Below, in pieces: positions 1 through 7,301 of a DNA stretch of 64,000 nt; position 1 is the first letter of the stretch, and every line of letters begins with the position of its first letter. Position numbers and translations under genes: made by a program. Source of the stretch: Pseudomonas fluorescens Q2-87 (GTDB lineage Bacteria > Pseudomonadota > Gammaproteobacteria > Pseudomonadales > Pseudomonadaceae); contig NZ_CM001558.1 in NCBI RefSeq assembly GCF_000281895.1, positions 748,556 through 812,555 of the forward strand, in the 5' to 3' direction. Under the pieces are notes generated by a model, which worked only from the letters and a program-made list of their open reading frames with translations, was not told the DNA's origin and ran no database searches.

Positions 1-1
1 T

Positions 2-142
2 TTGTATTTTGGCGTTGATGATGGCTTAGGAGTTTCTTATAAGGCATTATCGCTTCCTCGTTGTAATTGCCCGAAATGTGGTATGGCGCTACCTCGGATA
101 GCTGTGTGGGTGGAAGATATTGAAGCGGGCAGGAATAATTAA
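2..142 (+). CDS. C-terminal end of an unidentified protein (partial)
   Basis: An open frame enters from before the window and stops at TAA 140-142. The 46 visible residues carry a CNCPKCG cluster (C-x-C-x2-C), which looks like half of a small zinc-binding site, followed by a short acidic tail. The family cannot be named from this piece. Its position next to a small acidic ORF and gene fragments is like the end of a polymorphic-toxin or immunity locus, but that is inference only. Confidence 0.5.
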   Translation: MYFGVDDGLGVSYKALSLPRCNCPKCGMALPRIAVWVEDIEAGRNN

Positions 143-209
143 GTTGCCAGGTACGGCGTAAAGGAAAAAAGGGAGCCGAAAAGCGACCGAAAAGGGGACC
201 GACCGAAAT

Positions 210-251
210 GGGGACAGATTTATTTATCGCGGCTTAAATAAATCTGTCCCC
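210..251. repeat. Perfect palindrome, short form of the GGGGACAGATTTATTTA repeat
   Basis: Bases 210-226 and 235-251 are perfect 17-bp inverted repeats around an 8-base spacer. The arm GGGGACAGATTTATTTA recurs, with variation, at 471-542 and 950-1027. It sits immediately upstream of a truncated coding fragment (258-392). Confidence 0.85.
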
Positions 252-257
252 TTTATT

Positions 258-392
258 GCTAAAGAGGCTGAAGGCGCGGGGTTGGAGATAACATTCCATT
301 CTGGCGACACGATCGTCGTTGAGGCTGATAGCGAAGGTGGGTATGAGGCCTATTCAATTTATTTGGATTCTGGTGATGTTGTAGTGGTTTAA
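258..392 (+). pseudogene. 3' remnant of a small acidic protein gene
   Basis: This frame encodes about 44 residues (AKEAEGAGLEI...SGDVVVV) ending at TAA 390-392. Alternating acidic and beta-strand residues make it look like the C-terminal beta-rich end of a real protein, for example an immunity protein. There is no plausible start codon or ribosome site. The open frame runs upstream only into the palindrome at 210-251, so the 5' part has probably been lost or replaced there. Family not identified. Confidence 0.4.
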
Positions 393-467
393 TTTGCAAA
401 TAGATCTCCATCCTAGGTGAAAAAAGGGCGCATATCTATTTTGTGAGGCGCAGAGGGAGAGAAACGG

Positions 468-550
468 AAAGGGGACGTATTTATTTAATGAAATGTAGCG
501 GGCTTATTGGCTCGCCCAGTGCTCTAAAATAAATCTGTCCCCTTTTTTTT
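468..550. repeat. Imperfect inverted-repeat element, long form, copy 1
   Basis: The left arm begins GGGGACGTATTTATTTA at 471 and the right arm ends AAATAAATCTGTCCCC at 542, followed by a T run. The interior contains GGGCTTATTGGCTCGCCC, itself a small hairpin. The interior and right arm match the copy at 946-1035 closely, so these are two copies of one roughly 75-bp element. Confidence 0.75.
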
Positions 551-584
551 AAAAAAATTAGAAATATTTCAATGAAGGTGGTCC

Positions 585-845
585 ATGAGTCAGGAAATCA
601 ATAAGTGTGTTGCGCGTGCCATCGCCGAAATTGCAATATTTCTTGAATTTTCTGGCGAGGATGTAGTTGCTCCGGATGCGTCTGTCCAGGCACTTGAGCA
701 GTTGGCGGCGACTCTTCAAATGGCCGATTTAAAAACGAAAAACGCCCTATGTCTGCAATTTTCTGAGATCGCTACTGAGTATTCTGATGAGCAGGCCGAT
801 TTCGTTGAGAGTCTTGGGGAAGCATTGGGATTGGTTAATAAATAG
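585..845 (+). CDS. Small acidic protein, immunity-like hypothetical
   Basis: An 86-residue acidic, predicted all-helical protein with no signal peptide or membrane segment. The ATG at 585 follows a GAAGGTGG ribosome site. It lies between two copies of the palindromic repeat (468-550 and 946-1035) and downstream of two gene fragments. Size, charge and setting resemble orphan immunity proteins left at polymorphic-toxin loci, but no toxin gene is visible in the window and I do not recognise the family. The frame is clean and the base composition is less GC-rich than the core genes, which supports horizontal origin. Confidence 0.55.
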   Translation: MSQEINKCVARAIAEIAIFLEFSGEDVVAPDASVQALEQLAATLQMADLKTKNALCLQFSEIATEYSDEQADFVESLGEALGLVNK

Positions 846-945
846 TGAGGACTCGGGGACAGCCCGCCTTGACCTAATGCTAGAGAGGGGTGCAGGCTAC
901 TCTCGCACGGTAAGGTCACAATGAAAGCATTCAGCGAAAAGAGCG

Positions 946-1035
946 AAAAGGGGACAGATTTTTTTTATGAAATGCAGAGGGTGCGGGCTTATTGGCTTGC
1001 CCAGTTTTCTAAAATAAATCTGTCCCCTTTTTTTT
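946..1035. repeat. Imperfect inverted-repeat element, long form, copy 2
   Basis: The arms are GGGGACAGATTTTTTTTA from 950 and AAATAAATCTGTCCCC ending at 1027, followed by T runs and a second GTCCCCC-T run. The interior again reads ATGAAATG...CGGGCTTATTGGCTTGCCCAG, as in the copy at 468-550. A further degenerate half (AAATAAATCCCCTTTTT) lies at about 1374-1391. Confidence 0.75.
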
Positions 1036-1079
1036 TGTCCCCCTTTTTTTTTTTCTTCTGGTTGCGGTACTCGCGTAAG

Positions 1080-1322
1080 TTCAGGCGGCTCAATTTCGCC
1101 GGTCAGACATGGACGGTCAATGTGCTTTTTCGGTTCTCGGTCGGAAGCCCCAAGCCAAAGGTTTATTTGGGCAAGAGTTCCGGTAATCCCGAGGTGGACA
1201 TCGCCGTGGTGTCTGCGATGTACCGCCTGACCATGGAGGGTCCCTACATGGTTCCAGCGGGTCAGGAAACGTTCGACATTACGGCGCCGTTCGTCCTGTC
1301 TCCGAGTGCCAAACGTGGCTGA
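1080..1322 (+). pseudogene. Remnant resembling a TonB C-terminal domain
   Basis: About 80 residues are open up to TGA 1320-1322. They include the pattern V-x-F-x-FSVG...KVYLGKSSGNPEVDIAVVSAMYRL...PAG...FDITAPF. The SSGNPxxD element followed by a helix and a terminal beta strand is characteristic of TonB-family energy-transducer C-terminal domains. There is no start codon of its own. Upstream the frame runs into low-complexity T-rich repeat sequence (946-1055), so the N-terminal anchor and proline linker are missing. Most likely a dead 3' fragment. The family call rests on motif resemblance only. Confidence 0.4.
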
Positions 1323-1441
1323 CGGTTCGTATGATTTGAGTGGCGCGGATAAAAAGAAGCCCTTTGTGAAGCATAAATAAATCCCCTTTTTCGTCGAAGG
1401 CATGGTTGTGTTGGCGCTGTTTGAGGAGTTTTTGGCGCAAT

Positions 1442-1472
1442 TGTGGCGCAGTTCTTGACGAACTGCGCCACA
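1442..1472. repeat. 13-bp perfect inverted repeat
   Basis: TGTGGCGCAGTTC (1442-1454) and its exact complement (1460-1472) flank TTGAC. There is no T run on either side, so it is not a classical terminator. It lies in a stretch (1323-1660) where I see no convincing gene. Confidence 0.6.
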
Positions 1473-1664
1473 GCTCATCGCAGCAGATGGATGGAGTCGC
1501 TCCCGACGGTCGGGACTACGTTATGGCCACAAATAAAACCAATGCGCCCCGCTTAAATGGGTGGCATTGGGTTACCCACCAACCTAGCAGATTGACTCCT
1601 CAGCGCTTCCAGTCCTTCAGCACATCATCGATGCCAGCAGTGGCAGTGTCTCTAACGGATCGTG

Positions 1665-1694
1665 AAACGGGCGACCCCAAAGGTCGCCCGTTTT
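1665..1694 (-). terminator. Terminator, originally of the small gene now interrupted by IS66
   Basis: A 10-bp GC-rich stem ACGGGCGACC/GGTCGCCCGT with flanking A and T runs. On the minus strand it lies just after the ancestral stop codon (1700-1698) of the small gene that now begins at 4379. The IS66 insertion has moved that gene about 2.4 kb away from its terminator. Confidence 0.7.
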
Positions 1695-1714
1695 CATTTA
1701 CTCAGCCGCCTGCG

Positions 1715-1722
1715 CCCGCAAC
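1715..1722. repeat. Left copy of the 8-bp IS66 target-site duplication
   Basis: CCCGCAAC occurs directly before the left end of the insertion sequence and again at 4124-4131 directly after its right end. An 8-bp duplication is the usual length for the IS66 family. Confidence 0.9.
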
Positions 1723-1826
1723 GTAACCGTCTGGGCAACACATCTTCCTGATGCCATCGCTTAAGGCGATGGTGTCCACCTAAATTTAAGTGGACACCAT
1801 TTTTTAGCCTTTTTAAGCGGACGCCC

Positions 1827-2153
1827 ATGCCACAAGAACGTCGTTCCTATTCCAAATCCTTCAAGGCCCAAGTCATTGCCGAATGTGCGCAGCCTGACAC
1901 CTCGATTGCCAATGTCGCTTTGACCCACAACCTCAACGCCAATCTAGTCCATAAATGGATTCGGGTGCATGCGCAGAAAACTCTGGCGCTGCAAACCGCC
2001 TTCATCCCGGTCAAGGCAGCGCCAGCGGTGCATCAAGTCCTTTCTGCCACGATTAGGATCGAAGTGCCTCATTCAAAAGGCGTAGTTGTGGTGAGTTGGC
2101 CGACAGAAAATGCAGCGTCGTGTTCCGCTTTCCTACGAGACCTGCTTCGATGA
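1827..2153 (+). CDS. tnpA: IS66 accessory protein TnpA (helix-turn-helix)
   Basis: This 108-residue basic protein starts RRSYSKSFKAQVIAECAQ and has a helix-turn-helix with the NLVHKWIR recognition segment, the pattern of IS66 OrfA and related IS3/IS66 DNA-binding proteins. It is required in IS66 elements alongside TnpB and TnpC, probably for end recognition. The stop overlaps the start of tnpB in an ATGA, pointing to translational coupling. Complete and undamaged. Confidence 0.88.
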   Translation: MPQERRSYSKSFKAQVIAECAQPDTSIANVALTHNLNANLVHKWIRVHAQKTLALQTAFIPVKAAPAVHQVLSATIRIEVPHSKGVVVVSWPTENAASCSAFLRDLLR

Positions 2154-2485
2154 TCCGCGTCGACTCCATCTGGCTCGCCACCGAGCCCATGGACATGCGC
2201 GCCGGCACTGAAACCGCGCTGGCGCGAGTTGTCGCGGTGTTCGGTGCGGCGAAGCCGCACTGTGCCTATCTGTTCGCCAACCGCCGCGCCAATCGCATGA
2301 AAGTGCTGGTGCATGACGGCGTGGGGATTTGGCTTGCCGCCCGGCGTTTGAATCAAGGACGCTTCTTCTGGCCGGGTGTGCGACACGGCTCAGAAGTTGA
2401 GTTGGATGCCGAGCAACTTCAGGCCCTGGTGCTCGGTTTACCTTGGCAGCGCGTCGGTGCAGGCGGAATCATCTCGATGCTTTAA
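2150..2485 (+). CDS. tnpB: IS66 accessory protein TnpB
   Basis: The 111-residue protein begins MIRVDSIWLATEPMDMRAG, the conserved opening of the IS66 Orf2-like family. It continues with AYLFANRRANRMKVLVHDG and a FFWP motif, also family hallmarks. The start at 2150 is preferred over earlier frame extensions because it overlaps the tnpA stop in ATGA and matches the family's normal N-terminus. The biochemical role of TnpB in transposition is not settled. It is essential in studied relatives. Confidence 0.9.
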   Translation: MIRVDSIWLATEPMDMRAGTETALARVVAVFGAAKPHCAYLFANRRANRMKVLVHDGVGIWLAARRLNQGRFFWPGVRHGSEVELDAEQLQALVLGLPWQRVGAGGIISML

Positions 2486-2566
2486 GACCTGCCATGGCGC
2501 GCTTGCCAGCGCAATTGGCCCATCAGTCTGTCGCAGCCATGTGCCCTCTCTGGCAAAATCGGCGGT

Positions 2567-4093
2567 ATGACTTCGCATCCGAATCTCGATCAATTAAACC
2601 CTGAAGAACTGCGAGCCTTGGCGGCGCAGTTGATCCAGCGCGTCGAGACGATGGACAAGCAAATTACTCATCACAAGTCGGTCAACGAGAAGCTGGCCCA
2701 CGAGATCGCGCTGCTCAAACGCTTCAAGTTTGCCAAGCGCAGCGAGCAGCTAAGTCCGGATCAAGCCAGCTTGCTCGACGACTTGATCGACACCGATATC
2801 GCCGCCATCGAAGCTGAGCTTGAAGCACTGCAACCCGTGTCTGTCGAAGCCAAAATGCGCCAGCAGCCCAAGCGCGCTGCGCTGCCACCGCAGTTCCCTC
2901 GCACTCTGATCCATCACGAACCGGAAAACAGCCACTGCCAATGCGGCTGCGCCCTCAAGCGTATCGGCGAAGATGCCAGCGAAAAGCTCGACTACACACC
3001 GGGCGTTTTCACGGTCGAGCGCCATATCCGTGGAAAATGGGCCTGCGAGCAGTGCGAAACACTGATCCAGGCGCCGGTACCGGCGCACGTCATCGACAAA
3101 GGCATCCCGACGGCGGGCCTGCTGGCCCACGTCATGGTGGCCAAGTTTGCCGACCATCTGCCGCTGTATCGGCAGGAGAAAATCTTCGGCCGCGCCGGAC
3201 TGCCTATTGCTCGCTCGACCTTGGCGCAATGGGTGGGCAACTGCGGCGTGCAATTACAGCCGCTGGTTGATGCGCTGCGCGAAGCCGTGCTGACGCACGG
3301 CGTCGTCCACGCCGACGAGACGCCGGTACAAATGCTGATGCCTGGCGCTAAGAAAACTCACCGCGCTTATGTCTGGGCCTATGCCACCAGCCAGTTCTGC
3401 GATCTGGCAGCAGTCGTTTATGACTTCAGTCCGAGCCGTGCTGGCGAACATGCCCGAGCCTTCCTTGGCCACTGGAACGGCAAGCTAGTCTGCGACGACT
3501 TCGCTGGCTACAAGGCAGGCTTTGAACTGGGCGTCACGGAGATCGGCTGCATGGCCCATGCACGCCGCAAGTTCTTCGACTTGCACGCGACCAACAAAAG
3601 CCAGATCGCCGAAAAAGCGCTGCACTACATCGGGGCCTTGTACGAAGTAGAACGAGAAGTCCGCGAGCTGGAACCGGGTGTCCGACAGCGAATACGGCAG
3701 GAAAAAGCAGCGCCTATTATCGACGCACTTCATACCTGGATGATCGCCCAGAGGCAGCTTGTGCCTGAGGGATCGGCCATCGCCAAGGCATTGGATTACA
3801 GCCTCAAACGCTGGATAGCGCTAACGCGTTATCTCGATGACGGTGCTGTACCCATCGATAATAACTGGTGCGAGAATCAAATTCGGCCGTGGGCTCTTGG
3901 TCGCTCGAACTGGCTGTTCGCGGGCTCGTTACGCAGTGGTAAACGTGCCGCAGCGATCATGAGTTTGATCCAGTCGGCGCGGCTCAACGGGCATGATCCG
4001 TATGCGTATTTGAAGGATGTTCTTACACGCCTGCCGACGCAGCGGGCGAGTGAGATTACCGAGCTGTTGCCGCACAGGTGGGTGCCCGTTTAA
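2567..4093 (+). CDS. tnpC: IS66 transposase TnpC (DDE)
   Basis: 508 residues with the full IS66 layout. An N-terminal coiled coil with a leucine-rich helix (about 10-50) comes first. A zinc-finger region follows (CQCGC at about 125, CEQC at about 160). The DDE catalytic domain then shows VVHADETPVQM, CDDFAGYKAGF and NNWCENQIRPWALGRSNWLF, carrying the expected two Asp and one Glu. A C-terminal helical tail ends in LTRLPTQRASEITELLPHRW, as in other IS66 transposases. No frameshift is present, so the element may still be active. Confidence 0.95.
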   Translation: MTSHPNLDQLNPEELRALAAQLIQRVETMDKQITHHKSVNEKLAHEIALLKRFKFAKRSEQLSPDQASLLDDLIDTDIAAIEAELEALQPVSVEAKMRQQPKRAALPPQFPRTLIHHEPENSHCQCGCALKRIGEDASEKLDYTPGVFTVERHIRGKWACEQCETLIQAPVPAHVIDKGIPTAGLLAHVMVAKFADHLPLYRQEKIFGRAGLPIARSTLAQWVGNCGVQLQPLVDALREAVLTHGVVHADETPVQMLMPGAKKTHRAYVWAYATSQFCDLAAVVYDFSPSRAGEHARAFLGHWNGKLVCDDFAGYKAGFELGVTEIGCMAHARRKFFDLHATNKSQIAEKALHYIGALYEVEREVRELEPGVRQRIRQEKAAPIIDALHTWMIAQRQLVPEGSAIAKALDYSLKRWIALTRYLDDGAVPIDNNWCENQIRPWALGRSNWLFAGSLRSGKRAAAIMSLIQSARLNGHDPYAYLKDVLTRLPTQRASEITELLPHRWVPV

Positions 4094-4379
4094 TCACGCA
4101 AGGTGTGTTGGGCGGACGCTTACCCCGCAACCGCCTCCCAATCACATCCATCACGTCACACCCATCGCGCAACGATATTGTCAGCATTTTGCAAAGGTCG
4201 GAGAGCACCAGCGTGTCGGAGCTGATTTCCGAGCGGAACGCGATGTTCTCCAGCAGCTGGGTTACGGTGCGAATACGGTAATCGGCGGTTTCGAAGAGGA
4301 CGTCGAGCGGGGCTTCGGTGTCGATGAGCAGAGTGGCGGGGATGCAGTCGATGCCGGTGATGGGCATGTATCTATTCAT
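4056..4379 (-). CDS. Small Pseudomonas hypothetical protein, C-terminus altered by IS66
   Basis: The minus-strand frame starts MNRYMPITGIDCIPATLLID at 4379. It keeps about 80 native residues of an acidic, helical protein rich in Leu, Asp and Glu. After ...DVMDVIGRRLRG it reads into the IS66 right end and stops at 4056, giving 107 residues with a foreign tail. Removing the IS and one target duplication restores the frame: 4379-4124 joined to 1714-1698 gives 273 nt, exactly 90 codons plus TAA, ending ...GRRLRAQAAE. Only the last five residues were replaced, so function may survive. Family not named with confidence. It resembles small DUF3077/DUF6124-type proteins common in this genus. Confidence 0.6.
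   Translation of the reverse strand: MNRYMPITGIDCIPATLLIDTEAPLDVLFETADYRIRTVTQLLENIAFRSEISSDTLVLSDLCKMLTISLRDGCDVMDVIGRRLRGKRPPNTPCVIKRAPTCAATAR
4124..4131. repeat. Right copy of the 8-bp IS66 target-site duplication
   Basis: CCCGCAAC, identical to 1715-1722. It lies inside the 3' end of the minus-strand small gene that begins at 4379. Confidence 0.9.
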
Positions 4380-4453
4380 GAGTTTTCGCCTCGTTAGTAA
4401 GTAAAGAGCTACCCACTGTTCGTCGCCAAACGAAAAGGTGGCAGCTGTACGCA

Positions 4454-4612
4454 GGTTGGCGAACCGGAACGAGGCACCGGCAGACCCGGAGATCTCCCGC
4501 GCACAACTGCCATTGCGGCGGCAGTATCGCGGATGCGGGAGCGCCTGCAAACAAGCAATCGCTCTCGCACCTCGTTGCCGGGTCGCCAAACCCGAGTCGC
4601 CATTAGGGCGAC
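4454..4612 (-). ncRNA. Candidate structured RNA leader of the small gene at 4379
   Basis: A compact set of nested inverted repeats. An outer stem of about 22 pairs joins 4454-4475 to 4569-4592 (GGTTGGCGAACCGG... against ...CCGGGTCGCCAAACC) with two bulges. Inside it are a stem 4495-4500/4535-4540 and a stem 4506-4511/4520-4525. A separate hairpin 4596-4601/4607-4612 (GTCGCC/GGCGAC) precedes it on the minus strand. The fold ends about 75 nt before the ATG at 4379. No known Rfam family comes to mind. I infer a cis-regulatory or independent RNA. It could also be a repeated extragenic element. Confidence 0.4.
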
Positions 4613-4901
4613 GACGGAATATAGGCCGCCCTGCTTGAGAGCTACAAGACGTCACTTTCCGAGCTTCATGTAGGATTTTTTGGTCTGTCGGTGGTTGTAT
4701 TTCGCCACGTTGGTTTTCGGCGAGCAAAGGAGCCAGAGCAGCCACTCCAAGCTCGTTCCCGAAACACTCAGGAGAGCCATTTGACCTTGACATAGGCGGC
4801 ATAGGCGAATAGATTTTCGCCCAGCAGCTCAGTACAGCGCGCAGGCAATTGTTAGAACCTGCCCAGCAGTCCTGAGCTTTTTTTTGCCCAAGGAAAAGCC
4901 A

Positions 4902-5750
4902 GTGAAGCGAACCGCCGTTCTCATCGATGGAGGATTTTTCTTCCAGAGGGTTATGTTTTTCGGCCGTAAGTACTTCAGCAAGGAACTGCTGATATCCGCC
5001 GACCACCTATCCCAAATCATAAAAAAGTTAGTGAAGCTTCACATTGAAGACGAGCGCTCAGCGAGCCGCGAGCTGTATCGAATTTACTACTATGACTGCC
5101 CACCTCCCTCCAATCAGGTTCGATTACCAATAATTCCTGACGGTCACAAATCTGCTGGCCATATGGATTTCAAAGCTCATCCTCCCTATAGATTGCGAAG
5201 AGATCTCCACGATCAGCTTCGATCGAGCCGAAAAACGGCGCTTCGACTGGGCGAACTGGCCAAAAGCGGTGACTGGCAACTGAATTCCCATTCCCTTAGG
5301 GCCCTGTTGCGTGGTGAGAAGGTTTGGGCAGACCTCACGAATGATGATTTCCATTACAAGGTCGAACAAAAGACTGTCGATACCAAGTTGGGCATGGACA
5401 TCACGACTCTTGCCCTTGAAAAGCTCGCCGATGTCATTGTTTTAATCGCCGGTGATTCGGATTTTGTGCCTGCTGCGAAATTGGCGAGAATGAAGGGAAT
5501 CGATTTCGTACTTGATCCGATGTGGGCCAACACGACTGGGAGCTTAAGTGAGCACGTGGATGGGCTTCGATCCTTCGACATCGTTCGTCTCATTAGGGAT
5601 GTCACCGGCCAACCTGTTACGACTCGGCCCGACTGGTGGGATGCTCGGACGAAGAGTGCAGCGCAGCTGTATGAGAATGTTGAGATTGCCGTTGCTGGTG
5701 ATCTGGAACCTGATCCTGGACTGATATCTCAAATCGGTGCGCATCAGTAA
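4902..5750 (+). CDS. NYN-domain (PIN-like) putative ribonuclease
   Basis: A 282-residue soluble protein. KRTAVLIDGGFF at the N-terminus, KTVDTKLGMDITTLAL in the middle and VIVLIAGDSDFVPAAKLARMKG are the three hallmark blocks of NYN/LabA (DUF88) domains. Candidate metal-binding aspartates are D9, D160, D166, D185 and D187. The family is predicted to cut RNA with divalent metals, and some members act in stress or defence. I choose GTG 4902, seven bases after AAGGA, over the upstream TTG 4884 that lacks such a site. It has an inserted region (about 60-140) between the first two blocks. A distinct LRR gene follows 63 bp later, so the two may be co-transcribed. Confidence 0.82.
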   Translation: MKRTAVLIDGGFFFQRVMFFGRKYFSKELLISADHLSQIIKKLVKLHIEDERSASRELYRIYYYDCPPPSNQVRLPIIPDGHKSAGHMDFKAHPPYRLRRDLHDQLRSSRKTALRLGELAKSGDWQLNSHSLRALLRGEKVWADLTNDDFHYKVEQKTVDTKLGMDITTLALEKLADVIVLIAGDSDFVPAAKLARMKGIDFVLDPMWANTTGSLSEHVDGLRSFDIVRLIRDVTGQPVTTRPDWWDARTKSAAQLYENVEIAVAGDLEPDPGLISQIGAHQ

Positions 5751-5813
5751 GCAGCAGGCATGAACTTCATTTCGCAGCAGACCCTGCGCTCGCCCACTTC
5801 GGACTCATAGACC

Positions 5814-7301
5814 GTGCCCATCCCCATCCCCACCCGCAACGCGCTAATCACCCAACTCGCCACCCACCCCGATGACATCACCACACGTGCCGCGCTTTAC
5901 CGCGATCTACTCGACGCCGCTGAGGTTTCATTGGACGGTATCCGCGTCGCGGCAGGGCTGGGCGATCCGGCGGCCAATGTCGTGATTGCTCAGTTGAATG
6001 CCACGGCACACGTCAATCGCCCCGGGCCGTTGCTGGCGCAGCTTGGCAACCTGCCGGTTGATCATGTGGCGTTGAATAACGCCGAGCCTGCGTGGTGCGA
6101 TGCCTTGGCTGGGTTGCCTTTGCGCACGCTGGTGCTCAACAGCCCGCGATTCAGCTGCGATCAAAGCCTATGGCAGCGCTTGCCAGACCTTGCCCTCGAA
6201 GGCCTGGAAATCAGCGGATTCTCCCGCGACGATAACGCGGCCAGCCTTCCTTTCATCGAACGGCTGCGCCGGCTGAAGTTAAGCACTTACGGCGAAGACT
6301 TCGACGATAACTTCTTCGAGCAACTCGGCAATAGCGCGCTGGAGGAATTGTCGTTGGACCGTTGTGATGACGTGACCGACGCAGGCCTTGTCGGGCTTTC
6401 AAAACTCAAGTTGCGATCACTCACCTTGGAACGTGTGGGCGAGTTGACTTCACGTGGAATGGCGCAGTTATGCAGTCACCCACTTGAGCAACTGTCCCTC
6501 GGTTGGAGTGGCGCGATCCTGAAGGACCCTTCATGGCTTTGCGGTCTGACAGCTTTGCGTTCCCTGAGCCTGGATTATTGTTACGCAACGGACGCCACGC
6601 TGAATGCCATTTCCGGTTTGCCCATCGAACGGCTTTCGCTGCAGTCCTCTTATGTTTGCGAAGACGATCTTGAAGTACTGGTAGGCATGCCGCTCGCCGA
6701 TCTGGATCTCAAGGCGTCACACCAGATAATCGAGCGGCTCGATGTGCTGCACGAGTTTCCACTAAAGCGTCTTGGGCTCTCTGATGTGCAAGGCATCAAT
6801 GCAGATACGTTGAAGGATCTGCGCGGTTTGGAATTGGAATCCCTGGACCTGTCATTGAACGACGTCACTTGGAAAGAGTTGAAGCAACTCGCCGGCCTGC
6901 CACTGAAACGGCTGAAACTCAGCTTTTGTCGCGGCGTCGATGGCAAGGTTTTGCGCAAGCTTGTCGAGTTGGGTTTGCCATTGGAGCAGCTTGAAATCAG
7001 CGGCCTGGATCTGCGTGATGCGGACTTGGCTTGCCTGCGAAACTTGCCGCTGCAACGCCTCGGTTTGTATGACAGCCCTTGGCTCACCGACGCGGGAGTG
7101 GCCCATCTCGCCCGGATGCCGTTGCGTGACCTGACGATTGCGGCGGATCCCGGAACGTCGCGGATTACCTCAGGCGCCGTAGCGGTTTTAGAGCAACTGC
7201 CGCTGCGCACATTGGCGCTGTTCAATTGCACTGCCATCAATGCTGAAGGCTGGGATCGCCTGGCCAGGTTGCCGGCTCGCGTAATGGGCCCGGGTATCTG
7301 A
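5814..7301 (+). CDS. Leucine-rich-repeat protein
   Basis: 495 residues with no signal peptide or membrane segment. The first 35 residues (ALITQLATHPDDITTRAALYRDLLD) resemble the short companion domain (TIGR02996-like) found next to repeat proteins. From about 75 to 480 there are a dozen or more LRR units of the pattern LxxLxLxxcxxvtdagL (for example LEELSLDRCDDVTDAGLVGL). These are closest to the cysteine-containing/AMN1-like class. Probably a cytoplasmic binding scaffold. A role as an effector is possible but unsupported, as no secretion signal is visible. The start is GTG at 5814 with a weak ribosome site. Confidence 0.75.
   Translation: MPIPIPTRNALITQLATHPDDITTRAALYRDLLDAAEVSLDGIRVAAGLGDPAANVVIAQLNATAHVNRPGPLLAQLGNLPVDHVALNNAEPAWCDALAGLPLRTLVLNSPRFSCDQSLWQRLPDLALEGLEISGFSRDDNAASLPFIERLRRLKLSTYGEDFDDNFFEQLGNSALEELSLDRCDDVTDAGLVGLSKLKLRSLTLERVGELTSRGMAQLCSHPLEQLSLGWSGAILKDPSWLCGLTALRSLSLDYCYATDATLNAISGLPIERLSLQSSYVCEDDLEVLVGMPLADLDLKASHQIIERLDVLHEFPLKRLGLSDVQGINADTLKDLRGLELESLDLSLNDVTWKELKQLAGLPLKRLKLSFCRGVDGKVLRKLVELGLPLEQLEISGLDLRDADLACLRNLPLQRLGLYDSPWLTDAGVAHLARMPLRDLTIAADPGTSRITSGAVAVLEQLPLRTLALFNCTAINAEGWDRLARLPARVMGPGI

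Larger units (their letters stand above)
1723..4123 (+). mobile_element. Complete IS66-family insertion sequence, 2401 bp
   Basis: The element runs from GTAACCGTCTGGGCAACACA at the left to the complement of GTAAGCGTCCGCCCAACACA at the right: imperfect terminal inverted repeats beginning GTAA, as is typical of IS66. It carries the usual tnpA-tnpB-tnpC set in the usual order, all intact. It is bounded by identical CCCGCAAC duplications (1715-1722, 4124-4131), so it arrived as one unit and the insertion looks undisturbed. An internal near-palindrome (about 1769-1799) precedes tnpA. Confidence 0.93.

Noticed and set aside
1600..1662. Short minus-strand frame ending ...TATAGIDDVLKDWKR after the displaced terminator
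   Set aside because: Only about 19 codons after a terminator stem, with no start; could be a gene tail but too short to support.
1769..1799. Near-palindrome GGTGTCCACCTAAATTTAAGTGGACACC considered as the end of a different insertion sequence
   Set aside because: It lies inside the IS66 boundaries fixed by the 8-bp target duplication, so it is an internal feature, probably the tnpA promoter/operator region.
4056..5006. A 316-codon minus-strand frame covering the small gene, its leader and the NYN gene start
   Set aside because: Only the part from 4379 has a sensible start and native composition. The rest overlaps the folded leader and the NYN promoter, and the 3' end is IS66 sequence.
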